Shown piece after piece: positions 7,531-15,949 of a stretch of 64,000 nucleotides of DNA. The DNA is taken from contig NZ_BJZT01000040.1 of the NCBI RefSeq assembly GCF_007992175.1, positions 25,022 through 89,021 of the forward strand. Direction: 5' to 3'. The stretch is from Methylobacterium haplocladii. Its GTDB lineage: Bacteria; Pseudomonadota; Alphaproteobacteria; Rhizobiales; Beijerinckiaceae. The stretch's first letter is position 1. Every line of letters begins with the position of its first letter. Made by a program: the position numbers and the translations under genes. A model generated the notes under the pieces. The model had not been told where the DNA came from and made no database searches. It saw only the letters and a list, made by a program, of their open reading frames with translations.

Positions 7531-8460
7531 ATGCGCCGCCTCGCCCTCCTTCTCCTCGCCCTGATAGCGCTGCCCGGCTCCTTGCAGGCGCAGGTGCGCT
7601 CGGTCGAGGTGCGCACGCTGCGGCCCTTCGGCTACTTCGTCGGCGACCTCGTGCGGGTTCAGGTCGACATCATGGTCGACGACGGCTTCACGGTGCAGGC
7701 CGCCTCGTTGCCGCAGCCCGGCCCGATCACATATTGGCTCGACCTGCGCGACATCGCCGTCGAGGAGACCGCCGAGGACGATGCGCGGCGCATCCGCCTG
7801 CACCTCACCTACCAATCGTTCTATGCGGCCCTCGACGCCCGCACCCTGGAGATTCCCGGCTTCGCGCTCACCGTCGCGAGCGACCGCAAGGACGGCGTCA
7901 CCTCTGCGAAGGCGCAGGTGCCGGCCTGGTCGATCAACGTCTCGCCCCTGCGCGAAATCCAGCCGCCCCCGCGCGAGGACCCCACGGAATACATGCGCCC
8001 GGACGGACGCACCGCGCCGCTCGAGGTGGCGCCGTCATTGCGCTGGGCAGGTGTTTTTGCGGGGCTCGCCCTGCTGGCTCTGGCGGTTCTGGCCCGCGAC
8101 CGCGCCTGGGGGCCGTTCGGCAGGCGCCGGGGCCGTGCCTTCGCCGGCGTGCAGCGCAATCTCCGCACCCTCGTGCGCCGGCCCGATCACGAGGCCGCCT
8201 ATCGCGAGGCCTTGATCGCGCTCCATCGCGGGCTCGACGAGACCGACGGTCGCCGCGTGCTCGCCGACGACCTGCCGGCCTTCCTCGACCGGCACCCGGC
8301 CTATCGCCAGCAGGAGAGCGGGCTCGCCCGCTTCTTCACCGCCTCCCGCCTCGCCTTCTTCGGCGGCGAGACCTCGGCCGCGCGCAGCCAGTGGTCACTC
8401 GGTGACGCTGAAGCCATCGCGAAAGAGCTCGCTGCGGCCGAGCGGATGGCGGGGGGCTGA
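7531..8460 (+). CDS. mxaA: MxaA, membrane-anchored protein for calcium insertion into methanol dehydrogenase
   Basis: The 309-residue protein has a signal peptide ending near QAQV (residue 21), a periplasmic beta-rich region, one membrane segment (about residues 171-188, WAGVFAGLALLALAVLA) and a cytoplasmic arginine-rich tail. Mutants in mxaA, mxaK and mxaL of M. extorquens make calcium-free methanol dehydrogenase, so the protein is placed in calcium insertion. The layout resembles BatD-like partners of MoxR operons. Only 7 bp separates it from mxaS and 3 bp from mxaC. Confidence 0.88.
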   Translation: MRRLALLLLALIALPGSLQAQVRSVEVRTLRPFGYFVGDLVRVQVDIMVDDGFTVQAASLPQPGPITYWLDLRDIAVEETAEDDARRIRLHLTYQSFYAALDARTLEIPGFALTVASDRKDGVTSAKAQVPAWSINVSPLREIQPPPREDPTEYMRPDGRTAPLEVAPSLRWAGVFAGLALLALAVLARDRAWGPFGRRRGRAFAGVQRNLRTLVRRPDHEAAYREALIALHRGLDETDGRRVLADDLPAFLDRHPAYRQQESGLARFFTASRLAFFGGETSAARSQWSLGDAEAIAKELAAAERMAGG

Positions 8461-8463
8461 ACG

Positions 8464-9519
8464 ATGAGCGTCTTCGCCCGCTTCGGCACCACGCTGCCCC
8501 TGGTGCTGTGGCTTCTGCCGCTCGCGCTCCTGCCGCTCGTCGCATCGACCCAGCGCCGCACGGCCGTCTCGGCCATCGCCGCCGCGCCGGCCGATGCCCT
8601 CTCGCGGGTGATCGGCTGGGGGCTGACGCTCGCCGGCATCGTCGCGATCGGCGGACTCGTCCTGGCGCTCGCCGGCCCCTACCGCTCCGGCGAGACCGTC
8701 ACCCGCACCGGCATCGGCGCGCAGGTCTCGATGCTGATCGACCGCTCGGGCTCGATGAACGAGACCTTCGCCGGCAGGCAGCCCTCCGGCGCCGAGGAAT
8801 CGAAGGCGGCGGCCTCGCGTCGCCTCCTCGCCGATTTCGTCGGCAGCCGTGCGCACGACCAGTTTGCGGTGACCGCCTTCTCGACGGCCCCAATGCTCGT
8901 GGTGCCGATGACCGACCGGCACGACGCCGTCCGCGCCGCCATCGCGGCCATCGACCGGCCCGGTCTCGACTACACCAACGTCGCGCGTGGATTGGCCATG
9001 TCGCTGTCGCAGTTCGGAGCGGAGGCAGCCTCGATTTCTCGGGCGGTCCTGCTGGTCTCGGACGGCGCCGCCGTGATCGACCCGAAGGTCCAGGGCACAC
9101 TGCGCGCCGAGTTCGCGAAGATCAGGCCCAACCTCTACTGGCTCTTTCTGCGCACCAAGGGCTCGCCCTCGATCCGCGACAAGCCCGCCGGCGAGGACAC
9201 GCCCCAGGCCGCCCCCGAGCGCCATCTCGACCTGTTCTTCAAGAGCCTCGGCACGCCCTACCGCGCCTTCGAGGCCGAGGGGCCGGAGGCCGTCGGCGAG
9301 GCGATCCGCCAGATCGAGAGCCTGGAACGCGACCCGATCCCCTACACCGAGCAGTGCCCGCGCCGGGACCTGACTCCCTTCGCCTGCGCGCTCGCGGCTG
9401 TCGGGTTGCTGGTGCTGCTCGCGGGCAAGCTTTTGGAGGTCGATCTGGGACGAGCTTCGCGCCCGGCCCGCCGCCATTCGGACGACGCGCGGCCGGCCTC
9501 CGAGAGGCTTGCGGCATGA
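8464..9519 (+). CDS. mxaC: MxaC, membrane protein with a von Willebrand factor A domain
   Basis: The 351-residue protein has two N-terminal membrane segments (about 10-27 and 50-70), then a vWA domain with a complete MIDAS start DRSGS (Asp93, Ser95, Ser97). A further membrane segment lies near the C-terminus (about 300-318). This matches BatA/BatB-type proteins that partner MoxR ATPases at the membrane. mxaC lies in the calcium-insertion and maturation block of the cluster and is one of the genes required for active methanol dehydrogenase. The stop overlaps an ATG in the mxaK frame. Confidence 0.9.
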   Translation: MSVFARFGTTLPLVLWLLPLALLPLVASTQRRTAVSAIAAAPADALSRVIGWGLTLAGIVAIGGLVLALAGPYRSGETVTRTGIGAQVSMLIDRSGSMNETFAGRQPSGAEESKAAASRRLLADFVGSRAHDQFAVTAFSTAPMLVVPMTDRHDAVRAAIAAIDRPGLDYTNVARGLAMSLSQFGAEAASISRAVLLVSDGAAVIDPKVQGTLRAEFAKIRPNLYWLFLRTKGSPSIRDKPAGEDTPQAAPERHLDLFFKSLGTPYRAFEAEGPEAVGEAIRQIESLERDPIPYTEQCPRRDLTPFACALAAVGLLVLLAGKLLEVDLGRASRPARRHSDDARPASERLAA

Positions 9520-9581
9520 TCCGGCCTCCCGAGGAGCCGCATGGGGTACGCGCCGCGTCGATCTGCTTGTCCGGAGATCGC

Positions 9582-10208
9582 ATGACACCTCTCGCGACCG
9601 GCATTCCCCGCACCGCGCGATTGGCTTCCAGGCGCCAGAGTTTGACCGGCGCCCTGCGTTGCGCCCGGCCTGCGCTCCTCCTCGCCCTGCCGATCCTGCT
9701 CGCGGTTGCCGCTCTCTCGTTCGCCGGCCTGGCCTGGCGGACGTGGCAGGCGAACCGGACCATCGCCGAGCTCGCGCAGAACCGGGACGTCGCCGTCGGC
9801 ACCGAGGCGCCCTCCACCGTGCTGCTCGCCCGCATCCAGGTCCTGTCGCGCCGCGACCGCCTGGAGGAGGCCGAGGGCCTCGTCGAGGCGCTCGACCGGC
9901 GCGGGCAGCCGGATCTCGCCGCGCGGGCGCGCTACGCGATGGCGAATGCCCGGCTGCGGCAGGCCTTCGGACACCTCTCGCGCAACGACATCGACCCCGC
10001 CGGGCCGCTGGTGATCCTGGCGCGGCAGGACTACCGCCGCGCCCTTCAAGCCAAACCTGATTTCTGGGATGCGAAGTTCAACCTCGACGTCGCCTCGCGC
10101 CTGATCCGCGACTTCCCGGATTTCGACCGCAAGCACGGCGACGACCTGAAGGCGGAGCCCAAAAAGATCTGGACGGACATTCCCGGCCAGCCGCGGGGGG
10201 CGCCGTGA
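9582..10208 (+). CDS. mxaK: MxaK, membrane-anchored TPR-like maturation protein
   Basis: ATG 9582 has a good ribosome site (CCGGAG, 5 bp spacing). An alternative ATG at 9516 overlaps the mxaC stop and would add 22 residues. The 208-residue product has one N-terminal membrane segment (ALLLALPILLAVAALSFAGLAW). A helical periplasmic part follows, rich in leucine, alanine and arginine and resembling tetratricopeptide repeats (RRDRLEEAEGLVEALDRRGQ, then ARARYAMANARLRQAFG). MxaK is needed for calcium insertion into methanol dehydrogenase in M. extorquens. The stop overlaps the mxaL GTG. Confidence 0.85.
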   Translation: MTPLATGIPRTARLASRRQSLTGALRCARPALLLALPILLAVAALSFAGLAWRTWQANRTIAELAQNRDVAVGTEAPSTVLLARIQVLSRRDRLEEAEGLVEALDRRGQPDLAARARYAMANARLRQAFGHLSRNDIDPAGPLVILARQDYRRALQAKPDFWDAKFNLDVASRLIRDFPDFDRKHGDDLKAEPKKIWTDIPGQPRGAP

Positions 10209-11206
10209 GAGCCTTCCTCGCCCGCAATCTTCGCGATCGGCGGTTTCAGGCGCTGGCGCTGGCAACGGCGCTCGTCTTCGCGACCTCCGTCGTGGGCAGC
10301 GTGCCGCTCACGCGCGACGGCGTGGAGGTGCTGGCCGTGGTGGACATCACCGGCAGCATGAACGTGCGCGACTACAAGCACGCGGATGGAGCCCCGGTGA
10401 GCCGGCTCGAGACGGCCAAGGCCGCGCTGCGCGAACTGGTGAACCGGCTCCCCTGCGGTTCGCGGCTGGCGCTGGGCGTCTTCACCGAGCGGCGGCCGTT
10501 CCTGCTGTTCACGCCGATCGAGGTCTGTCGCGATTTCTCGCCCCTCGACGGCGCCCTGGGGTCGCTCGACTGGCGCATGGCCTGGGAGGGCGACAGCCGC
10601 GTCTCGGCCGGGCTGTTTCGCTCGATCGAAATGGCGGCGAGCCTCGGTACCGATCTGATCTTCATCAGCGATGGGCAGGAGGCCCCGCCGCTCCCGAGCG
10701 GCGGCGGCGCGGGCTTCGAGGGCAAGGCCGGGGCCGTACGCGGGCTGATCGTCGGGGCGGGCGGCACCGCGCTGTCGCAGATCCCGAAATTCGACGATCG
10801 CGGGCGCGAGACCGGCTTCTACGGCGAGACCGACGTGCAGCAGGAGAACCGCTTCGGTCCTCCGCCCCAGGATGCCGAGAAGCGTCCGGGCTACGATGCC
10901 CGCAACGCCCCCTTCGGCGGCACCGCCGCGAAAGGCACCGAGCACCTGTCCTCGGTGCGCGAGACGTACCTCAGGAAACTCGCGGGCGAGACCGGCCTCG
11001 CCTACGCGCATCTCGACGGGGCCGGCGGCCTGCTGCGGCCGATGCTGGACGCCGGCACGCCCCGCCCGCTCCCCGGCAGCCTCGATCTCCGCCCCCTCCT
11101 CTGCAGCGCCGCCCTGGCGCTGCTCCTCGCCGTCTTCGCCGTGCAGCCGCTTCGCGCGCTGGCGCGGCGGGGCGGCGCTCGTCCCCTGCGATGGAAGAAG
11201 GCCTGA
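10205..11206 (+). CDS. mxaL: MxaL, membrane protein with a von Willebrand factor A domain
   Basis: The start is GTG 10205, coupled to the mxaK stop by a 4-bp overlap. The 333-residue product has an N-terminal membrane segment, then a vWA domain whose MIDAS motif reads DITGS (Asp47, Thr49, Ser51), and a C-terminal membrane segment (CSAALALLLAVFAVQPL) with a basic tail. It pairs with MxaC as the second vWA protein of the MoxR-type module. MxaL is known to be required for calcium insertion into methanol dehydrogenase. A metal-binding vWA protein fits that task, but direct handling of calcium is inference. Confidence 0.88.
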   Translation: MRAFLARNLRDRRFQALALATALVFATSVVGSVPLTRDGVEVLAVVDITGSMNVRDYKHADGAPVSRLETAKAALRELVNRLPCGSRLALGVFTERRPFLLFTPIEVCRDFSPLDGALGSLDWRMAWEGDSRVSAGLFRSIEMAASLGTDLIFISDGQEAPPLPSGGGAGFEGKAGAVRGLIVGAGGTALSQIPKFDDRGRETGFYGETDVQQENRFGPPPQDAEKRPGYDARNAPFGGTAAKGTEHLSSVRETYLRKLAGETGLAYAHLDGAGGLLRPMLDAGTPRPLPGSLDLRPLLCSAALALLLAVFAVQPLRALARRGGARPLRWKKA

Positions 11207-11209
11207 CAC

Positions 11210-11743
11210 ATGCGGTTTGTGACTCCGACGATCGTCTTCGCCCTGACCGCCACGTCCGCGCTCGCCCACGGCCCGACGCCGCAGAAGGTCGACCAGTCGA
11301 TCACGATCAAGGCCAAGCCCGACGCGGTCTGGAAGGTCGTCGGCGACTTTTCCGGCATCAAGGCCTGGCATCCGGCCTTGGAGAAGAGCGAGGGCGACAA
11401 GGGGAGCAAGGACGGGGGCACTCGCACGCTGACCTTCAAGAACGGCGGCGTGCTCAAGGAGAGCCTCGACGAATACAAGGCCGAGGGCTTCACCTATTCC
11501 TACCGATCCGGCGATGCCGACCTGAAGGCGCTGCCGGTCTCGTCATACTCGGCGACGCTCACGGTGAGCCCGGACGGCGAAGGCTCGAAGGTCGAATGGA
11601 TCGGCCGCTTCTACCGCGGCGACACCGGCAACGAGCCTCCCGAAAACCTATCCGACGAGGCCGGCAAGACCGCGATGAACGCCTTCTTCGGCGATGGCCT
11701 CAAGGGCCTCAAGGGCAAGGTCGAGGGCGCCGCCACGCAATGA
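11210..11743 (+). CDS. mxaD: MxaD, periplasmic SRPBCC-fold protein aiding methanol dehydrogenase-cytochrome cL interaction
   Basis: The 177-residue protein has a signal peptide (cleavage after SALA, about residue 19) and a body of the SRPBCC/polyketide cyclase fold, with DQSITIKAKPDAVWKVVGDF as the usual first strand and helix. MxaD is a periplasmic protein of about 17 kDa whose loss in M. extorquens lowers methanol oxidation. It was proposed to help methanol dehydrogenase dock with cytochrome cL. It starts 3 bp after mxaL and is followed by a 350-bp repeat-filled gap, which may end the tightly coupled block. Confidence 0.88.
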   Translation: MRFVTPTIVFALTATSALAHGPTPQKVDQSITIKAKPDAVWKVVGDFSGIKAWHPALEKSEGDKGSKDGGTRTLTFKNGGVLKESLDEYKAEGFTYSYRSGDADLKALPVSSYSATLTVSPDGEGSKVEWIGRFYRGDTGNEPPENLSDEAGKTAMNAFFGDGLKGLKGKVEGAATQ

Positions 11744-11789
11744 TTCTTTTGGGAGCAGCGACGAGTGGGGTTGGCGTACCGCGACGCTC

Positions 11790-11896
11790 TTCCCTCCTCC
11801 TTGCGGGGCGGGATCGAGGGCGGGGGTGCCTCCGCTTGCCTCTGTCGGAGCCCGGTGGAGCCATCTCCAACTCTTCCCCGCAAGGGGGAGGAGAGG
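11790..11896. repeat. Palindromic repeat, diverged copy of the family A element
   Basis: The outer arms TCCTTGCGGGGCGGGATCGAG and CTCTTCCCCGCAAGGGGGA, and the internal CCGCTTGCCTCTGTCGGAG, correspond block by block to the element at 5453-5566. The inner stem is less perfect here. Both copies lie in gaps of the mxa cluster. Confidence 0.6.
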
Positions 11897-11967
11897 TGCG
11901 CGAACTGTTCGAGGGCAAGTCGGGAGTGGTCGGCGAAGACTGGACTGATGGGTTCGTCACCCATCTC

Positions 11968-12067
11968 CGTCATTCCGGGGCCGCGAAGCGGAACCCGGAA
12001 CCCACGACTGGGCGCAGTGTGTCGGGTAGGTTCCGGGTTCTCGCCTTCGGCGAGCCCCGGAATGACG
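11968..12067. repeat. Palindromic repeat of the CGTCATTCCGGGG family (copy 1)
   Basis: The element begins CGTCATTCCGGGGCCGCGAA and ends with the complementary CCCCGGAATGACGG, with inner arms GAACCCGGAACC and GGTTCCGGGTTC. A second copy with the same ends lies at 24053-24167. It fills the mxaD-mxaE gap together with the family A repeat. Confidence 0.65.
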
Positions 12068-12093
12068 GGGCGGGATCGTGGCCGACCGTCGTG

Positions 12094-13035
12094 ATGCGAT
12101 CCGCCTGGCTCGCCACCGCACTCTTGGTCGCCGCAACACCGGTCTCCCCCGCCTCCATCTTCGTCGCGAGCCAGGGAGCAAGCCAGCTCGCCCGGATCGA
12201 TACGGGCACGAACACCGTCACCGCGACCACGCAGGTCCAGACCGGCCCGGCAGCGGTGGCGGCGGACGCGCGGGGCCGGCTCTATCTCTCGCACCCCGAT
12301 GCGAGCGCGATCACCATCGTCGAGGGCGAGACGGCCCGAGTGCTGAAGCGCCTAACCTACAAGGGCCAAGCCTTCGGCATCGCCGCCGACCCGCTGGGCC
12401 GCTTCGTCTATGTCGGCGATTGGACCACGGGGCGCGTCAGCCGCCTCTCGGCGGAGACCGGCGCCGTCGAGGGCGTCGTCGCGGTGGGCAAGGACCCGGC
12501 CAATCTCGTGCTCGACCGGGCCGGACGGATCTGGGTCGCCGATCGCGAGAGCCATCAGGTCAGCGTGATCGACGCCGCCCGCATGGAGCGGGTCGCCACG
12601 ATCGCCGCCGGCGAGGCACCGTTCGCGCTGTGTCTCAGCCCGAGCCAGAACCGGCTCTACGTCGCCAACGTGCGCAGCAACGATCTCACGGTGATCGACA
12701 CGGCGGCCCTCAAGGTGGTCGCCACCGTGCCCGTGGGCGCCATGCCCTACGGCGTGGCGACGAGTGCGGACGGCGCGCGTATCCTCGTCTCGAACCAGCA
12801 TGCCGGCACGGTCACGATCCTCGACGCGAACAGCCTGACGCTGACGGACACGATCACGGTCGGGCGTTATCCGGAAGGAATCGTCGTCGCCGACGCGCGC
12901 GCCTACGTCGCAAACTGGTTCTCCGACGACGTCTCGGTGATCGATCTGGCGACGTTGCGCGAGACCGGCCGCATCAAGGTCGGCGCGGGTCCGCGCAATC
13001 TCGGGATCGGGCAGACCGGCGAGGCCGGACGATGA
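12094..13035 (+). CDS. mxaE: MxaE, secreted beta-propeller (YVTN-repeat) protein
   Basis: ATG 12094 is chosen because it opens a signal peptide (MRSAWLATALLVAATPVSPA). The frame is open further upstream, but only through repeat DNA. The 313-residue product carries successive blade-like repeats of about 42 residues: RLYLSHPDASAITIVEGE, RFVYVGDWTTGRVSRLS, RIWVADRESHQVSVID, RLYVANVRSNDLTVID, RILVSNQHAGTVTILD and RAYVANWFSDDVSVID. This is a YVTN/NHL-type propeller. mxaE lies in the conserved mxaDEHB end of the cluster. Its function is not known, and mxaE and mxaH are often not essential for methanol growth. The stop overlaps the mxaH ATG. Confidence 0.85.
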   Translation: MRSAWLATALLVAATPVSPASIFVASQGASQLARIDTGTNTVTATTQVQTGPAAVAADARGRLYLSHPDASAITIVEGETARVLKRLTYKGQAFGIAADPLGRFVYVGDWTTGRVSRLSAETGAVEGVVAVGKDPANLVLDRAGRIWVADRESHQVSVIDAARMERVATIAAGEAPFALCLSPSQNRLYVANVRSNDLTVIDTAALKVVATVPVGAMPYGVATSADGARILVSNQHAGTVTILDANSLTLTDTITVGRYPEGIVVADARAYVANWFSDDVSVIDLATLRETGRIKVGAGPRNLGIGQTGEAGR

Positions 13036-13550
13036 GACCGCTCCTCTCCCTCGCGATGCTCGCCCTCGCGCTCGGCGGCTGCGGCGGTGGCGACGAAGCC
13101 GAAACCAAGTCTGAGGATCAGGCGGTCGTCGCGACGCAGTCGGACGCCGAAATCCCGGCCTGGCTGTCGCCGACCGATCCGATGGACACCGGCCGCTGGC
13201 TCGCGAGCCGCGAGGCCGGACGGCCGGTGCCGAACGACGACGCGGCGAGTGCGCAGATGCGCCGCAGCCTCGGCCGTGCGCAGTCCTTCTTCATCGAGGA
13301 CCCGCGCATGATCGCCAACCGTACGGTACAGCTCGGCCAGATGCTCGGCGAGGCAGGCCAGAAAGAAGGCTACCAGGCGTTGATCGAAGGTCTCACCCGC
13401 GTCGCGCAGGGCGCCAAGGGGCGTCAGCTCTACGGCGAGATGTGCCAGCACTATTACAACAACCGGCATCGAGGCGACGACCGGGCCACGGCCCTGGCAC
13501 AGCTCACCGAACGCTACGGTTCGCAGCGCGAAGGAGAGGCCAAGCCATGA
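13032..13550 (+). CDS. mxaH: MxaH, lipoprotein of unknown function
   Basis: The ATG overlaps the mxaE stop (ATGA). The 172-residue product starts with a lipoprotein signal (lipobox LGGC, Cys17) followed by a glycine/acidic linker. The C-terminal part is helical with AQMRRSLGRAQSFFIEDPRM and CQHYYNNRHRG. No catalytic motif is visible. mxaH is a conserved member of the mxa cluster without a known biochemical role. An outer-membrane or periplasmic location is inferred from the lipobox. The gene is translationally coupled at both ends (mxaE and mxaB). Confidence 0.82.
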   Translation: MRPLLSLAMLALALGGCGGGDEAETKSEDQAVVATQSDAEIPAWLSPTDPMDTGRWLASREAGRPVPNDDAASAQMRRSLGRAQSFFIEDPRMIANRTVQLGQMLGEAGQKEGYQALIEGLTRVAQGAKGRQLYGEMCQHYYNNRHRGDDRATALAQLTERYGSQREGEAKP

Positions 13551-14260
13551 TGGCCATCGAGCGCGGCACGCGTCCCCGGGGGGACATCCGCGGCGACCCC
13601 ACGGCGCCGACGAGCGTGCTCGTCGTCGACGACCATCCCGTCGTGCTGAGCGGATTCCGCCGCGTCCTCGAGGACCTCGCGGACGATCTCGGCCTCGAGA
13701 AGGTCCACGAGGCGACGGACATCGTCTCGGGCTACCGCAGCTTCCACAAGCTCCGCCCGGGCGTGGTGGTCGCCGATCTCAGCTTTCAAGACCGCGATCT
13801 GTCGGGCCTCTCGCTGATCCGGCGGATGCGCGCACTCCAGCCGGACGTGCGCGTCCTCGCCTTCAGCATGCACGACGATCCCGTGGTGGTCTCGCGGGCG
13901 CTCGAATGCGGGGCGCTCGGCTACGTCCTGAAGGATGCCCCGACGGCGACGGTCATCGAGGCGTTCACGATGGTGCGGGCCGGCCGCGGCTATCTCGAAC
14001 ACCGGCTGGCGACCAGTGTCGCCATGCTCACCATGCGCGGTCACGGGCCACCGCTCGGCACGCTGAACGCGCGGGAGTTGCAGATCCTCTCGCTACTCAG
14101 CAAGGGCAAGTCCTACCGCGTCATCGCCGACAACCTGTCGGTGAGCTACCGGACCGTGATCAGCGCCTGCTCCAGCATGCGCCAGAAGCTCGGCGTCCAG
14201 ACGCTGGCGGAATTGGTCCATGTCGCGGTGAGCCGGAACAAGCTCGATCTGGGGGGGTGA
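13547..14260 (+). CDS. mxaB: MxaB, NarL/LuxR-type response regulator of methanol oxidation genes
   Basis: The start ATG 13547 overlaps the mxaH stop. The 237-residue product has a receiver domain (acidic pair Asp28-Asp29, probable phosphorylation site Asp77 in VVADLS, conserved Lys in YVLKDAP) and a C-terminal LuxR-type helix-turn-helix (LNARELQILSLLSKGKSYRVIADNL in part, with YRTV). MxaB is required for normal mxaF promoter activity in M. extorquens. Its position as the last gene suggests feedback: the operon makes its own activator. No cognate kinase gene lies next to it, so its phosphodonor is not in this window. Confidence 0.92.
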   Translation: MMAIERGTRPRGDIRGDPTAPTSVLVVDDHPVVLSGFRRVLEDLADDLGLEKVHEATDIVSGYRSFHKLRPGVVVADLSFQDRDLSGLSLIRRMRALQPDVRVLAFSMHDDPVVVSRALECGALGYVLKDAPTATVIEAFTMVRAGRGYLEHRLATSVAMLTMRGHGPPLGTLNARELQILSLLSKGKSYRVIADNLSVSYRTVISACSSMRQKLGVQTLAELVHVAVSRNKLDLGG

Positions 14261-14373
14261 GGACCACGCGGCCAACGGCGATGCTGTGGGGCTGAAAGCA
14301 TCACGCTTTTGGCATCCCCTACGCTCCTGATGCTGAGGTGCAGCACCGTTCCGGTAAGGAAACAGGCACCGCT

Positions 14374-14403
14374 CGTCATCGCGAGTGCAGGGAAGTGATG
14401 ACG
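14374..14403. terminator. Possible hairpin between convergent mxaB and hisN
   Basis: CGTCATC (14374-14380) and GATGACG (14397-14403) form 7-bp arms around a 16-nt loop in the 155-bp convergent gap. No T-run is present on either strand, so a terminator function is only a positional guess. Confidence 0.25.
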
Positions 14404-14415
14404 GCGCGAAGGAGA

Positions 14416-15207
14416 CTATGGATTCAGGATCGCCAGCGCTTGCTCGTGCAGCCGCCGGTCGCCCGCAGCGATCACCCGGCCCCCTCCGGTCGCCGAGCCG
14501 CCGTCCCAGGCGGTGATCACGCCGCCAGCGCCCTCGACGATCGGGATCAGGGCGACGATGTCGTAGGACTGCAGGCCGGCCTCCACAACGAGGTCGATCT
14601 GGCCGGCGGCGAGCATGCAATAGGCGTAGCAATCGGCGCCGTAGCGCGACATCTTCACGCCCGCCTCGACCGTCTGGAAGCGCTCGCGCTCCTCGCCCTC
14701 GGCGAACAGCCGCGGATCGGTGGTCGCCAGGATCGCGTCGCCGAGCTTTTCGCAGCGGCGGGTGCGGAGCCTGCGCTCGCCCTTCGCGGTGCGGATGGTG
14801 GCGCTGCGGCCATCGCCCAGGAAACGCTCGCCGAGATAGGGCTGGTGCATCAACCCCCGCACGGCCGTGCCGTTGCGGGTCAGACCGATCAGCGTGCCCC
14901 AGGTCGGCAGGCCGGCGATGAAGGCACGGGTGCCGTCGATCGGGTCGAGTACCCAGACGCACTCGGCGTCGGTCTGCTCCGAGCCGAATTCCTCGCCGAG
15001 GATGCCGTGGGTCGGAAGAGTCGCGCGGATCATCCGGCGCATGGTGGCCTCGGCCGCGCGATCGGCCTCGGTGACCGGATCGAAGCCGCGGCCGGAGCCG
15101 CTGGCCTTGTCGTCCATGCCGAAATGCGCGCGGAAGAACGGCAGGATCGCCGCGCCCGACTGCGTGGCGAGGTCCTCCATGAAGCGGGCGAGATCGACGA
15201 CGCTCAT
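14416..15207 (-). CDS. hisN: Histidinol-phosphate phosphatase, inositol-monophosphatase family
   Basis: The 263-residue protein belongs to the Mg-dependent inositol monophosphatase fold. GEEF (71-74) and DPIDGT (88-93) supply the metal ligands, and a late SYDIVAL segment replaces the usual WDxAA. The local pattern FDPVTEADRAAE and the ending GAGGVITAWDG resemble the HisN-type histidinol-phosphatases of alphaproteobacteria, which complete the penultimate step of histidine synthesis. An inositol or other sugar phosphatase activity cannot be excluded from sequence alone. The start overlaps the stop of a small upstream ORF. Confidence 0.8.
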   Translation of the reverse strand: MSVVDLARFMEDLATQSGAAILPFFRAHFGMDDKASGSGRGFDPVTEADRAAEATMRRMIRATLPTHGILGEEFGSEQTDAECVWVLDPIDGTRAFIAGLPTWGTLIGLTRNGTAVRGLMHQPYLGERFLGDGRSATIRTAKGERRLRTRRCEKLGDAILATTDPRLFAEGEERERFQTVEAGVKMSRYGADCYAYCMLAAGQIDLVVEAGLQSYDIVALIPIVEGAGGVITAWDGGSATGGGRVIAAGDRRLHEQALAILNP

Positions 15208-15419
15208 CGGACGCTCATCATCGCAGGCTCGAATTCCCTAGAACGCACGCCGCCGAAGTGGATACCGGTTCGGCCTAAGAGTGTGCGGCAAAACAAGAGC
15301 TTGGAGCCGTGCTCGATTGCAAGGCGATCGGGTACGGCTCCCGGCGGCTCCGGTTCGGCGATGCCGGATCGGATGGCTTCAGGCGACAGGACGAAGGCTT
15401 CTCCCGCGCCGTAGGTCAA
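15204..15419 (-). CDS. Small hypothetical ORF, coupled to hisN
   Basis: This 71-codon frame (MTYGAGEAFVL... to ...FEPAMMSVR) ends in a TGA that overlaps the hisN ATG by the classical ATGA arrangement. It fills most of the gap between sufE and hisN. No family is recognised and no motif is visible, though the composition is not obviously shadow-like. It could be a real coupled leader peptide gene or chance. Confidence 0.3.
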   Translation of the reverse strand: MTYGAGEAFVLSPEAIRSGIAEPEPPGAVPDRLAIEHGSKLLFCRTLLGRTGIHFGGVRSREFEPAMMSVR

Positions 15420-15436
15420 GTCGCCGCAGCGATTTT

Positions 15437-15913
15437 TCAGGCCGCCGCGAAGCGCTTCGCATCGTGCTGGATGCGCGCCACCATCGCCCGGACGCCGTTG
15501 GAGCGCTTCGAGGTGACGTGTGCGCCGAAATCGAGCCGGCGAAAGATATCGAGTCCGTCGGTGGTCGCAGCATCCTGGGGCGACTTGCCGTCATAGAGCG
15601 AGACCATCAGGGCGACGAAGCCGCGGACGATGCTGGAATCGCTGTCGCCGCGCAGCGATAGACGCGGCTCGGGAGCGGCCGGATCGAGGGCGACGTCGAG
15701 CCAGACCTGGCTTTCGCAGCCATGCACCCGGTTCTCCTCGGTCTGCTTGGCTTCGGGCAGGGCATCCATCTCGCGGCCGAGTTCGATGATGTAGCCGTAG
15801 CGGTGTTCCCAATCCTCGATCAGTTCGAAGTTCTCGATGATGTCGTCGATGGGGGGCAGCATGGGACGGGTGGACTCGTCGAACGGGATCGGATCGTGCC
15901 GATATAGGCTCAT
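15437..15913 (-). CDS. sufE: SufE-family cysteine desulfuration protein
   Basis: The 158-residue protein carries the SufE signature VHGCESQVWL, where Cys66 accepts persulfide sulfur from the cysteine desulfurase SufS during Fe-S cluster assembly. The N-terminal part (DIIENFELIEDWEHRYGYIIELG) is the typical SufE opening. An internal Met18 could be the true start, giving about 141 residues, closer to the usual family length. The suf operon is not nearby. This is usual in Rhizobiales, where sufE stands apart. Confidence 0.9.
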   Translation of the reverse strand: MSLYRHDPIPFDESTRPMLPPIDDIIENFELIEDWEHRYGYIIELGREMDALPEAKQTEENRVHGCESQVWLDVALDPAAPEPRLSLRGDSDSSIVRGFVALMVSLYDGKSPQDAATTDGLDIFRRLDFGAHVTSKRSNGVRAMVARIQHDAKRFAAA

Positions 15914-15949
15914 GCCGCACGCGAAGCGACCGGACGCGGCTGCGCCGGA

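Noticed and set aside
11191..12093. Continuous frame joining the end of mxaL, the mxaD region and mxaE
   Set aside because: It reads mxaD out of frame and then runs through repeat DNA; the signal peptide at 12094 defines the true mxaE start.
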